From contig NZ_PYMH01000001.1 in the NCBI RefSeq assembly GCF_003025555.1, forward strand, positions 372,001-436,000: DNA of 64,000 nt, written 5' to 3'. The position numbers were made by a program, and so were the translations under genes. Numbering within the stretch: position 1 is the stretch's first letter; the number at the start of each line of letters is the position of its first letter. This DNA is from Photobacterium lutimaris. GTDB lineage: Bacteria; Pseudomonadota; Gammaproteobacteria; Enterobacterales; Vibrionaceae. The notes below the pieces were generated by a model. It was not told the DNA's origin, searched no databases, and worked only from the letters and a program-made list of their open reading frames with translations. This document shows positions 34,596 through 43,710 of the stretch, one piece after another.

Positions 34596-35759
34596 CTATA
34601 GATCGAGCGTGCCGTTGAGGGCATGGTAAAACACGTTTTCATATTGTTCTTGAGATAGGTGGATGGGGTTTCCACTGGCTGCGGGATCCAGTACAGACTG
34701 CGCCGCAATAGCTTTTTGATCCTGAACATTAACGCCTAGATCAGATAAGGTATGAGGAATGTGAAGTTGCTTGCGTAGAGCCAGTATCCATTCAAGCACA
34801 CCGTCAAAACCTTCATTTTCTAGCTCGAGATAATGGGAAAGCCTTAACATCTTTTCATGAAGATAATGCCGGTTTGCACACAGCACATAGGGCATCAAAA
34901 CGGCGTTTAGCAGCCCGTGGTGTAAGTTGTAGCGCCCCCCGAGGGTATGCGCTAAAGCGTGCATCGCCCCTAGTCCCTTTTGAAAAGCTGCAGCCCCCAT
35001 GGTAGACGCGATTAGCATCTGAGTTCTGGCATGCAGGTTGCCCCCATCAATATGTGCAATAGGAAGATAGAGTTTAATTAGGCGCATTCCCTCGATGGCA
35101 ATTGCTTCGGCCATGGGGTGATAGCTGGGGGAGCAGTAGGCTTCAAGGTTGTGCGATAACGCATCCATCCCTGTGGCAGCAGTGAGATGTGGAGGAAGCT
35201 CAACGGTCAGCACCGGATCAAGAATAACCTGTACGGGGAGCATTTTCGGATGAAAGATAATGCGTTTGGATTGACGTTGAGTATCGGTAATGACCGATGC
35301 CCTACCGACTTCAGAACCAGTCCCAGCGGTGGTTGGCAATGCAATGACTGGAGCGATAAGGTTAGCGTCGGCTTTGGTCCAGTTCTCGCCAACATCTTCA
35401 AATTGCCACAATGGTTGCTGTTGTCTTGCAACCAAAGCGATGGCCTTGCCGATGTCGATGGATGATCCCCCGCCAAGGGTGACTATACCGTCATGATTAC
35501 CTTCTAAAAAGCACGCAATGCCATATTCTACCTGCTCGCCTGTAGGATTACCTGAAAACTCACTAAAAATAGAACTCGGTAAGTCAGCGGATTGGCAAGA
35601 TAAGACAAGCTCTCGGACAGCTTGGGTATCGGTTAGTGCGGGATCGACAATAAAGAGGGGACGTTGGATAGATCGTGTCTTGCATACTGAGGCTAGCTGC
35701 GAACTGGCATGCTCGCCAACGAGAATTTCTGTAGGGTAGTGCCAATGCAGCAGAGTCAT
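34596..35759 (-). CDS. Iron-containing alcohol dehydrogenase
   Basis: A 387-residue group III alcohol dehydrogenase. NAD-binding GGGSSIDIGKAIAL (about residues 97-110) and the metal-site pattern with GMDALSHNLEAY, plus the HALAHTLGG...HHGLLNAVLMP His cluster, are intact. In the operon it would oxidise an alcohol to the aldehyde taken by the next enzyme, which is unusual next to a glutamine-synthetase-like ligase because polyamine pathways use an amine oxidase (PuuB) there. Confidence 0.9.
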   Translation of the reverse strand: MTLLHWHYPTEILVGEHASSQLASVCKTRSIQRPLFIVDPALTDTQAVRELVLSCQSADLPSSIFSEFSGNPTGEQVEYGIACFLEGNHDGIVTLGGGSSIDIGKAIALVARQQQPLWQFEDVGENWTKADANLIAPVIALPTTAGTGSEVGRASVITDTQRQSKRIIFHPKMLPVQVILDPVLTVELPPHLTAATGMDALSHNLEAYCSPSYHPMAEAIAIEGMRLIKLYLPIAHIDGGNLHARTQMLIASTMGAAAFQKGLGAMHALAHTLGGRYNLHHGLLNAVLMPYVLCANRHYLHEKMLRLSHYLELENEGFDGVLEWILALRKQLHIPHTLSDLGVNVQDQKAIAAQSVLDPAASGNPIHLSQEQYENVFYHALNGTLDL

Positions 35760-35789
35760 AGGTTAGTCCGGTATGTTAGGTGACGTGAT

Positions 35790-37214
35790 TTATTCGGTCG
35801 GATGCTTAAGGTGGAATGATTTAGGCCGAGTTAACGTTTCGAATCCGAGTGTTGATAAAGCGTAGCCTTTTCCTGAGTGTTTAACCCCAGCCCAAGCTAG
35901 GGCGGGATCCAGATAATCGCAGCGGTTGGCGAAAAAGGTTCCGGTTTCGATTTGCTCGCCAATGTTGATCGCCCGGTTCATATCCGAGGTGAAAATACAG
36001 GCGGTTAAACCGTATTCGCTGTCATTCATTAAATCGATAGCTTCTCGATCTGAATACACCTTCTGAATGGGCAATACAGGCCCAAACGTTTCTTCGGTCA
36101 TGATCTGCATGTGATGATTCACATTCGTTAACAGCTGCGGCGCGAGATAAGGAGTACCGAGTTTGCTGTTAGGAAAGCAGAGCTCAGAGATATGGGCTTG
36201 AGCGCCTTTTTGTTTGGCTTCTGCAATTTGTTGGCGAACATAGTCGGCAGCTGATGCTGAAATCAAAGGACCCAAGGTGGTGTCTTCATCAAGCGGAAAG
36301 CCCAGTTGATATTGGTTAATGAGCCGAACGGCCTTTTCAATAAATTCATCATGTATCCGGTAATCGACGTAAATCCGCTCAATGGCACAACATGATTGCC
36401 CTGCATTATAGAGCGCACCGTCAACAATGGTTTCGACAGCGAGGTTTATGTCGGCATCATTGCAGACATAGGCCGGATCATTCCCCCCCAACTCAAGGCC
36501 AAGCCCGTGAAAATGGCCGGCTGCAGCGATCTCGATATTTGCCCCGCCAGTAACAGAGCCGGTAAATACCACATGCTGAATTTGATCACTGCCGACGGTA
36601 GTTTCCGTCGTGTCATGGCTTAAGAATAAATGTTGGAATACGCCTTCGGGGACTTGTGCTTCATCAAAGGCCTGTTGGAAGCGCTGGGCACAAAGTGGCG
36701 TGTGGGAAGATGGTTTTAGGATCACACTATTACCTGCTAGCAGGGCTGGAATGATTGAGTTAATCGCAGTGAGGTAGGGGTAGTTCCACGGTGATATCAC
36801 TAAAACCGTACCTAATGGTTCCCTGGTTATATACCGAGTAAAGCCAGGTTTTTCGGGAATATTGATAGTGGCAAGCGCTTGCTCACTATGTTTAATCATG
36901 TACCGAGCTCGCTCCTCGACACCCGTTAACTCACTGCTGCTATGCCGGATCGGCCGACCCATCATCCAGCTCAATTCGCTGGCAATCATATCTCGGTGAC
37001 TCAATAGCGCATCGATAGCCCGGCTGCAATAGTCTTGTCGTTGGGCTAAAGGTACTTGCTTCCACATTTGTTGAGCGAGATTCGCTTTATCCAGTGTTTG
37101 CTGGATATTTTCGGGAGTCGCCATCGCCACAGTCGCGACAACGCTGCCATCGGCAGGAGATATCGTATTCTGGATAACTCCTTGTTGCCTGTCGGTTTTG
37201 GTTGAATGGTTCAA
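35790..37214 (-). CDS. Aldehyde dehydrogenase
   Basis: A 474-residue NAD(P)-dependent aldehyde dehydrogenase with catalytic Glu in LELGGNDPAYV and catalytic Cys in GQSCCAIERIYV, plus PWNYP and FTGS near the cofactor site. It lies 30 bases from the alcohol dehydrogenase gene and 15 bases from the ligase gene in one operon. It would convert a gamma-glutamyl aldehyde to the acid; the substrate is inferred only. Confidence 0.92.
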   Translation of the reverse strand: MNHSTKTDRQQGVIQNTISPADGSVVATVAMATPENIQQTLDKANLAQQMWKQVPLAQRQDYCSRAIDALLSHRDMIASELSWMMGRPIRHSSSELTGVEERARYMIKHSEQALATINIPEKPGFTRYITREPLGTVLVISPWNYPYLTAINSIIPALLAGNSVILKPSSHTPLCAQRFQQAFDEAQVPEGVFQHLFLSHDTTETTVGSDQIQHVVFTGSVTGGANIEIAAAGHFHGLGLELGGNDPAYVCNDADINLAVETIVDGALYNAGQSCCAIERIYVDYRIHDEFIEKAVRLINQYQLGFPLDEDTTLGPLISASAADYVRQQIAEAKQKGAQAHISELCFPNSKLGTPYLAPQLLTNVNHHMQIMTEETFGPVLPIQKVYSDREAIDLMNDSEYGLTACIFTSDMNRAINIGEQIETGTFFANRCDYLDPALAWAGVKHSGKGYALSTLGFETLTRPKSFHLKHPTE

Positions 37215-37229
37215 GCGCCTTTCCTTGTG

Positions 37230-38597
37230 TTAAATAATCTCGAAGTAACGGCTGAGCTCCCAGTCAGTTACATGCTTTCTAAACTCCCGATCCTCCCATT
37301 CTCGCGAAGCGGCAAAATGGTCGACAAATGCTTGACCAAAGAGTGAAATTGCAGCTTCAGACTGCTTGAATTGTTGGGTGGCATCCCATAGCGTTCTGGG
37401 CAAGGCGAGAGTGTCACTGTGAGTTTGTTGGTAAGCATTTCCTAACACCGGGTCCGACGGCTCCCAGCCTTGTTCTATACCAATCAAGCCAGACCCCAAG
37501 GCGGCAGCCAGTGCTAAGAATGGGTTGGCATCTGCGGCTCCTATACGATATTCAATACGTTGCGATTTTTCCGACCCGGTGATCACCCGCAGTGACGTGG
37601 TGCGGTTTTCGATCCCCCAAGTGGCATCCGTTGGGGCCCAAAACCCCGGGATCATTCGGCTGTAACTGTTGACGGAAGGCGCGACCATACACAGTAGTTC
37701 TGGCATTAGCCGCTGCTGGCCGGCGAGAAAATGCCGTTGCAGGGTACTCATCGAATGGGGTTGATTACCGTCGAAGAAGACATTCTGGCTGTCTTGATCT
37801 CGCAGGGAGAGGTGTATGTGTCCGCTTTGACCGGGGTAGTCATTACTCCACTTGGCCATGAACGTCGCCATGAGGTCATTCTTCTGGGCCAGTACTTTCA
37901 TGTAGGTTTTAAACAGGGCGGCCTTGTCGGCCGCATGACAGGCGTGGTCGACCGCGATCGCCGCTTCAATGACTCCAGGGCCGGTCTCAGAATGTATCCC
38001 TTCGATGGGAAAATCCATGGTCTCGGCCATCGCAAGGATCGATTGATAGAGTTCGGAGTAGGTCGAATTCCGTATCATCGAATAGCCAAACCAATCGGGG
38101 GTTATAGGCTCAAGGTTGCGAAACCCTTTTTCTCGTACTGAGTGGGGCGTTTCACGAAAGAGGAAAAACTCATACTCGAAAGCAGCCATGGGGATCAATC
38201 CCATGGTTTTGGCCTTGTTCAGCACCCGACGAAGGGTAGCCCTTGGGCATACCGATTCAGCTTCTCCGGCAAATTCAGCCATAAACAGCAGCATGCCATC
38301 CTCGCCTAGCACATCGCGGCAACTGGAAGGGAGAATGCGTACTGGTGCGTCGGGATAACCGGTGTGCCAACCGGTGTAGTGGGTATTGTCGTAGAGTTGA
38401 TCTTTGACATCCCACCCTAGGACAACGTCACAAAAGGCAAAACCATTGTCGAGGGAAGAGAAGAACTTCTCCTTGGACATGTACTTACCGCGCATTACAC
38501 CATCGTTGTCGAACAACCCAACCTTGACGTGGCTAAGCTTACGCTCTTCGATGATCTGCTTGGCATCGTTAACCGTTTTGACCTCTCTTGGCACCAT
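37230..38597 (-). CDS. Glutamine-synthetase-like gamma-glutamylamine ligase (PuuA-type)
   Basis: A 455-residue member of the GlnA family. Motifs are AFEYEFFLFRE (metal Glu), SETGPGVIEAAI, the flap-side NPFLALAAALGSG and QSGHIHLSLRD (ATP-site His), and ENRTTSLRVI with SEKSQRIEYRIGAADANPFLA. The shape is that of PuuA and related gamma-glutamyl-amine ligases rather than housekeeping GlnA. First gene of the operon; ribosome site AAGGA. It would tag an amine with glutamate before oxidation. Confidence 0.9.
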   Translation of the reverse strand: MVPREVKTVNDAKQIIEERKLSHVKVGLFDNDGVMRGKYMSKEKFFSSLDNGFAFCDVVLGWDVKDQLYDNTHYTGWHTGYPDAPVRILPSSCRDVLGEDGMLLFMAEFAGEAESVCPRATLRRVLNKAKTMGLIPMAAFEYEFFLFRETPHSVREKGFRNLEPITPDWFGYSMIRNSTYSELYQSILAMAETMDFPIEGIHSETGPGVIEAAIAVDHACHAADKAALFKTYMKVLAQKNDLMATFMAKWSNDYPGQSGHIHLSLRDQDSQNVFFDGNQPHSMSTLQRHFLAGQQRLMPELLCMVAPSVNSYSRMIPGFWAPTDATWGIENRTTSLRVITGSEKSQRIEYRIGAADANPFLALAAALGSGLIGIEQGWEPSDPVLGNAYQQTHSDTLALPRTLWDATQQFKQSEAAISLFGQAFVDHFAASREWEDREFRKHVTDWELSRYFEII

Positions 38598-38740
38598 AGC
38601 GGGTATCCTTTCAGTTGGCTAAGCGGTGTTAAAGTGAATAGGCGAATATGACTGTAATTAGGATTTTTTTATTGTTGTTATAAACCTAGGAAGAGGTCGG
38701 ACATTCGTCAACTTTATCAATTGAGTGAAAAAGTCTTAGA

Positions 38741-38813
38741 CATACCCAAATAACCTTGAACTGAACACCTTGATGAAGCTCTGAATTTTGCAACTTGAGG
38801 TCACTTGGGTATG
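38741..38813 (+). repeat. Dispersed inverted repeat, complete unit
   Basis: Left arm CATACCCAAATAACCTTGA, right arm CTTGAGGTCACTTGGGTATG, with about 35 bases between. It could fold as a hairpin in RNA. Half units or related units occur at 28454, 30489, 41437, 51457 and 60027. Confidence 0.7.
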
Positions 38814-38893
38814 GGACATTGGTATTGAGCCAGTAACTGTGTTCCAATATCAGCAAAATATACTAATGAAAAGTAAAGAAAAGGAAGTTATTG

Positions 38894-39571
38894 ATGTCAC
38901 TTGTTATACCGATGGTGATATTCATGCAGCAGCGAATGGCCGAAGCGGGTAATACCGATGATGCGAAAGCCATGCAAGCGTATATGAAAACCGACCAGGA
39001 TTTTTATGGTGTTAAGGCGCCAGAGCGAAAAGCGATATTCAAGCAAGCTAGAGAGCATACTCAGATCTCTTCTTTCATTGAGTACAAGCGATTGGTGCTA
39101 TGGCTGTGGTCCGGGGAAAACCGCGAAGAGCAATATCTTGCGATGGATGCCGCCGAATACTACACCTCTTTTCGTACCCTCGAGGCGTTTCCCATTTATG
39201 AAGAAATGCTTAAAGAGGCCAGCCATTGGGATACCGTCGATAAAATATCATCGAACCTTATTGGTCCCTTAGTGAAAGAGTACCGAGAACTTGAAGATGT
39301 CGTTCGGGAGTGGCGTCTGTCGGACAATATGTGGTTACGCCGCGCTTCACTGCTTATCCACCTTAAGCACAAGCAACAGACAAACCTCTCCTTGTTTGAA
39401 GAAACAATTCTGATGCTAGCCAATGAAAATGAGTTTTTTATTCGAAAAGCGATTGGTTGGGTGCTGAGAGAATATGCTAAGACGGATTCGGAATATGTAA
39501 AGTCCTTTGTTCAACGTCATCAAGAACAATTATCCCGCCTGAGCCAGCAAGAGGCGTTGAAGAATCTATAA
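38894..39571 (+). CDS. DNA alkylation repair protein (AlkD family)
   Basis: A 225-residue HEAT-like repeat protein of the AlkD glycosylase family: FYGVKAPERKAIFKQ, HWDTVDKISSNLIGPL, and FIRKAIGWVLREYAKTDSEYV, where the Trp and Asp around the active site (WDTVD, IGWVLREY) are kept. AlkD removes bulky N3/N7-alkylated bases. The ATG at 38894 has GGAAG 8 bases upstream; an in-frame TTG lies directly before it. Confidence 0.88.
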   Translation: MSLVIPMVIFMQQRMAEAGNTDDAKAMQAYMKTDQDFYGVKAPERKAIFKQAREHTQISSFIEYKRLVLWLWSGENREEQYLAMDAAEYYTSFRTLEAFPIYEEMLKEASHWDTVDKISSNLIGPLVKEYRELEDVVREWRLSDNMWLRRASLLIHLKHKQQTNLSLFEETILMLANENEFFIRKAIGWVLREYAKTDSEYVKSFVQRHQEQLSRLSQQEALKNL

Positions 39572-39704
39572 ATACGCGAGTAGCTATCAAATTGATAGTC
39601 ATAAATTCTTTTTACTGCACTGTGTGCAGTTGTTAATATAGCGCAGTATCGTAATCAAAAGAATTACATTGTATTAGGCCCACTAACATAAGAAGGCATT
39701 AATT

Positions 39705-40055
39705 GTGATTGAACGTCAAGAAACTGGTCAGCGTATGAGCCGTATCGTTAAGCATAATGGTACGGTTTACCTGTGTGGCCAAGTGTGTGCAGATGCAACA
39801 CAAGGTATCACAGAGCAAACTCAAACCATGCTCGATAAAGTAGAGACGCTACTGGAACAAGCTGGCAGTGATAAAGAGCACATGCTTTCCGCGACAATCT
39901 ACATCAAAGACATGAAAGATTTCGCTGAGATGAATGCGGTATGGGACAGCTGGGTACCAGCAGGTCATGCTCCAGCCCGTGCATGTGTTGAAGCAAGCAT
40001 GGCGCGTGACGCGTTGTTAGTAGAAATCTCTGTTGTCGCGGCGGTTAAAGAATAA
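39705..40055 (+). CDS. RidA-family (YjgF) enamine/imine deaminase
   Basis: A 116-residue trimer-forming protein; RidA hydrolyses reactive enamines from PLP enzymes. The catalytic Arg and Glu are in [26 protein letters not shown]. The start is GTG with GAAGG 9 bases upstream. Single-gene unit, sequence closer to the YoaB/TdcF-like RidA subgroups than to RidA itself; subgroup not certain. Confidence 0.88.
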   Translation: MIERQETGQRMSRIVKHNGTVYLCGQVCADATQGITEQTQTMLDKVETLLEQAGSDKEHMLSATIYIKDMKDFAEMNAVWDSWVPAGHAPARACVEASMARDALLVEISVVAAVKE

Positions 40056-40164
40056 TCGCGAGTAACGAATTATCGTCTAATTTGTTTAAGCGAGTTGCTG
40101 AATCGGTCGATTTTAATTGTTAGTTGTTTGTCGGCTTTCGGTGTTTATCAAGGAGGATAGGGTG

Positions 40165-40482
40165 ATGAATAAGCGGGATTCGGTTTGGCACGTTTATGGT
40201 AAAGGCACTTGCAGCGTCCAGTTGTTCGTGTTTGCTTTGTCCTTGCTATTGGCGTTGCCACTGTCACTTCCAGTGATGGCAAAAGAAATATCGGTAAAAT
40301 CTCAGCCTGCATTGAGCCTTGAAGGCACATTCAATACTCAGCGTGTTTGCTTCTATCAAGGGCAGTCATATTCGTTGGGTGCAGTGATTGCCATTGAGGG
40401 CGTATTGCTGGAATGCCAGCCGGAAAAACACTTTGAATCCAATGGTGCCTTGAAGTGGGTCAAGATTGAAAAGAAGTCGTAG
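40165..40482 (+). CDS. DUF1496 (YnjH-like) secreted protein
   Basis: A 105-residue exported protein. A signal peptide (CSVQLFVFALSLLLALPLSLPVMA) precedes VCFYQGQSYSLGAVIAIEGVLLEC, the DUF1496 pattern with two Cys probably in a disulfide. AGGAGG lies 8 bases before the ATG at 40165; an earlier frame start at 40117 is not needed. Function unknown. Confidence 0.85.
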   Translation: MNKRDSVWHVYGKGTCSVQLFVFALSLLLALPLSLPVMAKEISVKSQPALSLEGTFNTQRVCFYQGQSYSLGAVIAIEGVLLECQPEKHFESNGALKWVKIEKKS

Positions 40483-40525
40483 TTAAGACTCAATTGACGA
40501 TTAAAAAATGCGCCTATAAAGAAAA

Positions 40526-40556
40526 TGCAGCCATATCCCAAAGGACTGGCTGCATT
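40526..40556 (+). terminator. Possible terminator after the DUF1496 gene
   Basis: TGCAGCCA pairs with TGGCTGCA across a 13-nt loop; the T-run after it is poor (TTGTCGT). Confidence 0.45.
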
Positions 40557-40599
40557 GTCGTAACAGGGGGAACTGTTACTTGAATATCAAATGTCTGGA

Positions 40600-40764
40600 T
40601 TAGCGAATAAGGCGACCTGAGTCAGGACCAAGTTTGCCAGTACCGCCTTCATGATGGGCTGTTTTTGCTCCCATCTCTTGCATCAAAAACTCTTTCAATG
40701 CCGCAGATTCGCGCTCGTTAGTTGGTTTCCAGTTAGAGATCACTCGTGCTTTATTGCTGTTCAT
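40600..40764 (-). CDS. 54-residue small protein, unassigned
   Basis: ATG at 40764 with GGAAA 8 bases upstream, TAA at 40602-40600. The product MNSNKARVISNWKPTNERES... ends HHEGGTGKLGPDSGRLIR; it is soluble and slightly basic, with a Gly-rich tail. It is too short for many gene finders. The clean ribosome site and balanced composition suggest a real gene. Family unknown to me. Confidence 0.6.
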   Translation of the reverse strand: MNSNKARVISNWKPTNERESAALKEFLMQEMGAKTAHHEGGTGKLGPDSGRLIR

Positions 40765-41020
40765 CGAATATTTCCTTTTCTGTCCATGGTATAGCTAAAT
40801 ACCATGTGCTTAGTGATTCATAATGTTGCTGTCATTTTCATACAAAATAGAATCAATTTCCACTATTAATTCGTTTTGCGAATGCACTTTATTTGATACT
40901 TATGGATAACAGAAAATTGCTTACAGGCATATCTGACCAGTATGGTGAGCATATATGCAAGTATGTAGAGTAAGTATGTCCTTAGTGAGTGCTTTATTAA
41001 ATATAGCGGCAAAATGGCAC

Positions 41021-41054
41021 AAAAAAAGCCGATACCACAAAGGAATCGACTTTT
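41021..41054 (-). terminator. Terminator of the YfcZ/YiiS-like gene
   Basis: On the minus strand AAGTCGATTCC pairs with GGTATCGGCTT (one mismatch), followed by seven T. Confidence 0.75.
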
Positions 41055-41109
41055 CTGCATCATGAGAAAAATGTTGTAAAATTACACATTTTCCATTGTG
41101 CTAAGCGTA

Positions 41110-41409
41110 TTAACGCATTAGCGAACGTGTTTTAAGCTCGAAAATTAGCTTTTCTGCGCTGCACTCGAACTGAATGCGTGCCGTTAGCTCAGTGCTGTCA
41201 TCTTTTAGCTGGCTAACTTCATGCTTGAAGTTGGCATTAACTTCTTTAGCAAGCACTAGGTAGTTAGCAAGTTCAGCTTCCAGTGCGGCTTTGTCACCAC
41301 CGAAGATTTTAACATCCGCAACATCATCATTTTCTTTAATGATGAAACCCATCTCAGCAGAGACACCGCATGCTTCGCAGGTTTGGTATTCTTGGCTTTC
41401 GTTTGTCAT
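41110..41409 (-). CDS. YfcZ/YiiS-family protein (DUF406)
   Basis: A 99-residue protein with CEACGVSAEMGFIIKENDDVADVKIFG at the N-terminus, the DUF406 pattern, and helical C-terminal part. The open frame extends to 41502, but ATG 41409 with GAGAAAGAG upstream is right; the longer part is repeat sequence. Function unknown. Confidence 0.88.
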   Translation of the reverse strand: MTNESQEYQTCEACGVSAEMGFIIKENDDVADVKIFGGDKAALEAELANYLVLAKEVNANFKHEVSQLKDDSTELTARIQFECSAEKLIFELKTRSLMR

Positions 41410-41436
41410 GGTGTTTACTCTTTCTCCATTTATATT

Positions 41437-41511
41437 ATACCCAAGTAACTTCAAGGTGCTTGGTACCCTTCGGTAGCTCTGAATCATGCACCGTAAAGTC
41501 ACTTGCGTTTA
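41437..41511 (+). repeat. Dispersed inverted repeat, complete unit
   Basis: Left arm ATACCCAAGTAACTTCAAGG, right arm (about 41490-41511) GCACCGTAAAGTCACTTGCG then TT. It lies directly upstream of the YfcZ-like gene, in the leader of its transcript. Confidence 0.7.
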
Positions 41512-41643
41512 TGTGGACATCATAAAACTTTGTGATGAAGATCGCTACGGGGTAATGGTATTTTTCATACTACAAATGCCGATTTGCCATCGGACATCGC
41601 CCTCCTCATAGAGAGAAGGGCAAGGTATATATGATTAACCCGG

Positions 41644-43569
41644 CTAGCTAAGGTTTGGATAAAGCCGATGAATTTGGGTCAATGTTTGCTGGAAAGGGTA
41701 GTGTTCCATTTTGCCAAAGCCTGATAGCTGACGCGCTTTAATCGTGTTGTGAAGCGGGCTTGTCATGCCGCATAGGAAGCGAGTGATAGCTGCCGCTGAA
41801 GGCGCTGTTGGGCAAGCGGATATGAACGGGTCGCACCATGCTTTCAGCATGTTTTCCGACACCTCTGCCAGTTGAGTATCGAAAGGCAGTTGGGCAACAC
41901 TGCCGCGGCAGACCGAGCAATGACCACATTGCGATGGTGCTTGGTGATCAGCAAAGTAACTGGCTAGTTCGTGGCTGAGACACTGCGGGCTTTCAAAGAA
42001 GGCGAGCATGTTGTCCAATCTTGCAATTTCGCTCTGCTCCTTGGCTTTAAACAGCTGATACAAGCGTGCGGCTTCTTCTTTGATGTCGAAGTTTGGTTTG
42101 TTAACACGATACACATCGGTCATCTGCTTGCTTTCCAAAGCGATCCAGCCTTTTTCGCTGAAGTAGTCGATGGCTGCGACCACACGATTACGTTCTGTAT
42201 GGGCGGTTTGCCATAAAGCATCGAAATCAACAGTATGCCAGGTACGTGCTTTTGGCGAGCAGGCAAAGATATGGCTGACGAAGCTTTGTCGCTCGCCTTG
42301 GAATTGGTTGATGATAAATTGCTGATCGACAAGTAGCTTGAAGCGGTAGTCGGCAAAGTAGGTGTACTGAGGCTCAATGATTTGGGCCATTTCCAAGTAA
42401 ACCAGCAGGGTTTTGAGCGGCAACATACGGATATTGCTTTCCTTGGAGAGCCGCAATTGCACCACTTCCCACTGCGGAGCATGCTGCTGGATGTGCCCAA
42501 GAACTGTTTCAATCGCTGATTGGTCTGGTGTGTCGCCGTAGACAAAGTTCTCCAGCACATTTAGCCCTGATTTGCTGCCGAGCAGCAGGCAGTCGGAATG
42601 CTTGCCGTCACGGCCGGCTCGACCGATCTCCTGGCTGTAGTTTTCTATTGATTTAGGCAGGTCGAAGTGGATTACTCGGCGGATATCGGCTTTGTCGATC
42701 CCCATACCAAAGGCAATGGTTGCAATTGTGCATTGGTGCTTGCCCGCCATGAAATCATGCTGAATTTGCTGGCGACGATCGCTATCCATACCGGCATGGT
42801 AAGCCTGTGCCATGATCCCTTGTTGTTGCAGCGCTGCTGCAAGTTCTTCTGCTGTCTTTTGCAATGTCACATAAACAATGCTCGGCAGTGATGGATCGCT
42901 AGCCAGCGTATTATACAAAGCGGTTTGTTTGTCAGATTCAGGTGTCGGGGCGATGGTTAAATCAAGGTTAGGGCGATAGAAACCGGTGATCACGATATCA
43001 TTATCGTCAATCCCAAACTTTTGGCCCATGTCGCTGATAACGGCAGGTGTTGCCGTTGCGGTAAGTAACAACACTTGTGGGATATTCAACAACTGGCGAT
43101 ACTGCGGCAGTTTCAGGTAGTCTGGGCGGAAGTTATGGCCCCACTCGGAAATACAGTGTGCTTCATCGACAACCAAAAGCGAAACCGGAACCTGCGAAAT
43201 GAACTGGCGAAAACGTTCGTTGTTCAGCCTTTCGACCGAAATCATCAGAATCTTGATGCTACCCGATCGTACCCCTTGCATAACGTGTTGTGTATCTTCC
43301 CAGCTTTGGCTCGAGTCAATGGATGCCGCCTGTATGCCTTTGCTGTGAAGGAAGTTGATCTGATCTTTCATCAATGCCAGCAAAGGTGAGATCACCAATG
43401 TCAGGTGGGGAAGTTGCAAAGCGGGCAATTGATAGCACAATGACTTGCCAGATCCTGTGGGGAAGATCGCGGCAGCCGATTGACCTGCAATGACTTTTTC
43501 AATTACGTCATCCTGTCCGGGGCGCAGGCTTTCGAAGCCAAAATACTGTTTAAGGTTATTGAGATACAT
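41644..43569 (-). CDS. RecQ-family ATP-dependent DNA helicase
   Basis: A 641-residue superfamily 2 helicase: FRPGQ-like LRPGQDDVIEKVIAG, Walker A FPTGSGKSLCYQLPAL, DEAH box VVDEAHCISEWGHNFRPDY, the motif VI region QEIGRAGRDG, and a zinc-binding Cys set CGHCSVC. The C-terminus ends with a short non-HRDC region (RQLSGFGKMEHYPF). The ATG at 43569 is likelier than the GTG at 43578. It is RecQ-like but need not be the housekeeping RecQ. Confidence 0.9.
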   Translation of the reverse strand: MYLNNLKQYFGFESLRPGQDDVIEKVIAGQSAAAIFPTGSGKSLCYQLPALQLPHLTLVISPLLALMKDQINFLHSKGIQAASIDSSQSWEDTQHVMQGVRSGSIKILMISVERLNNERFRQFISQVPVSLLVVDEAHCISEWGHNFRPDYLKLPQYRQLLNIPQVLLLTATATPAVISDMGQKFGIDDNDIVITGFYRPNLDLTIAPTPESDKQTALYNTLASDPSLPSIVYVTLQKTAEELAAALQQQGIMAQAYHAGMDSDRRQQIQHDFMAGKHQCTIATIAFGMGIDKADIRRVIHFDLPKSIENYSQEIGRAGRDGKHSDCLLLGSKSGLNVLENFVYGDTPDQSAIETVLGHIQQHAPQWEVVQLRLSKESNIRMLPLKTLLVYLEMAQIIEPQYTYFADYRFKLLVDQQFIINQFQGERQSFVSHIFACSPKARTWHTVDFDALWQTAHTERNRVVAAIDYFSEKGWIALESKQMTDVYRVNKPNFDIKEEAARLYQLFKAKEQSEIARLDNMLAFFESPQCLSHELASYFADHQAPSQCGHCSVCRGSVAQLPFDTQLAEVSENMLKAWCDPFISACPTAPSAAAITRFLCGMTSPLHNTIKARQLSGFGKMEHYPFQQTLTQIHRLYPNLS

Positions 43570-43710
43570 GAGCAACACACATTAAGAGGGCAATAGCCTG
43601 ATCATACCTAAGTATGAGGAGATTGCCCATGTGGGGTAACCGGTTTGCTATCAAATTCATGTCAGTTAAATAATGATAGCGGGTACGTTACCTGTCATTG
43701 TGTCGTGGTT

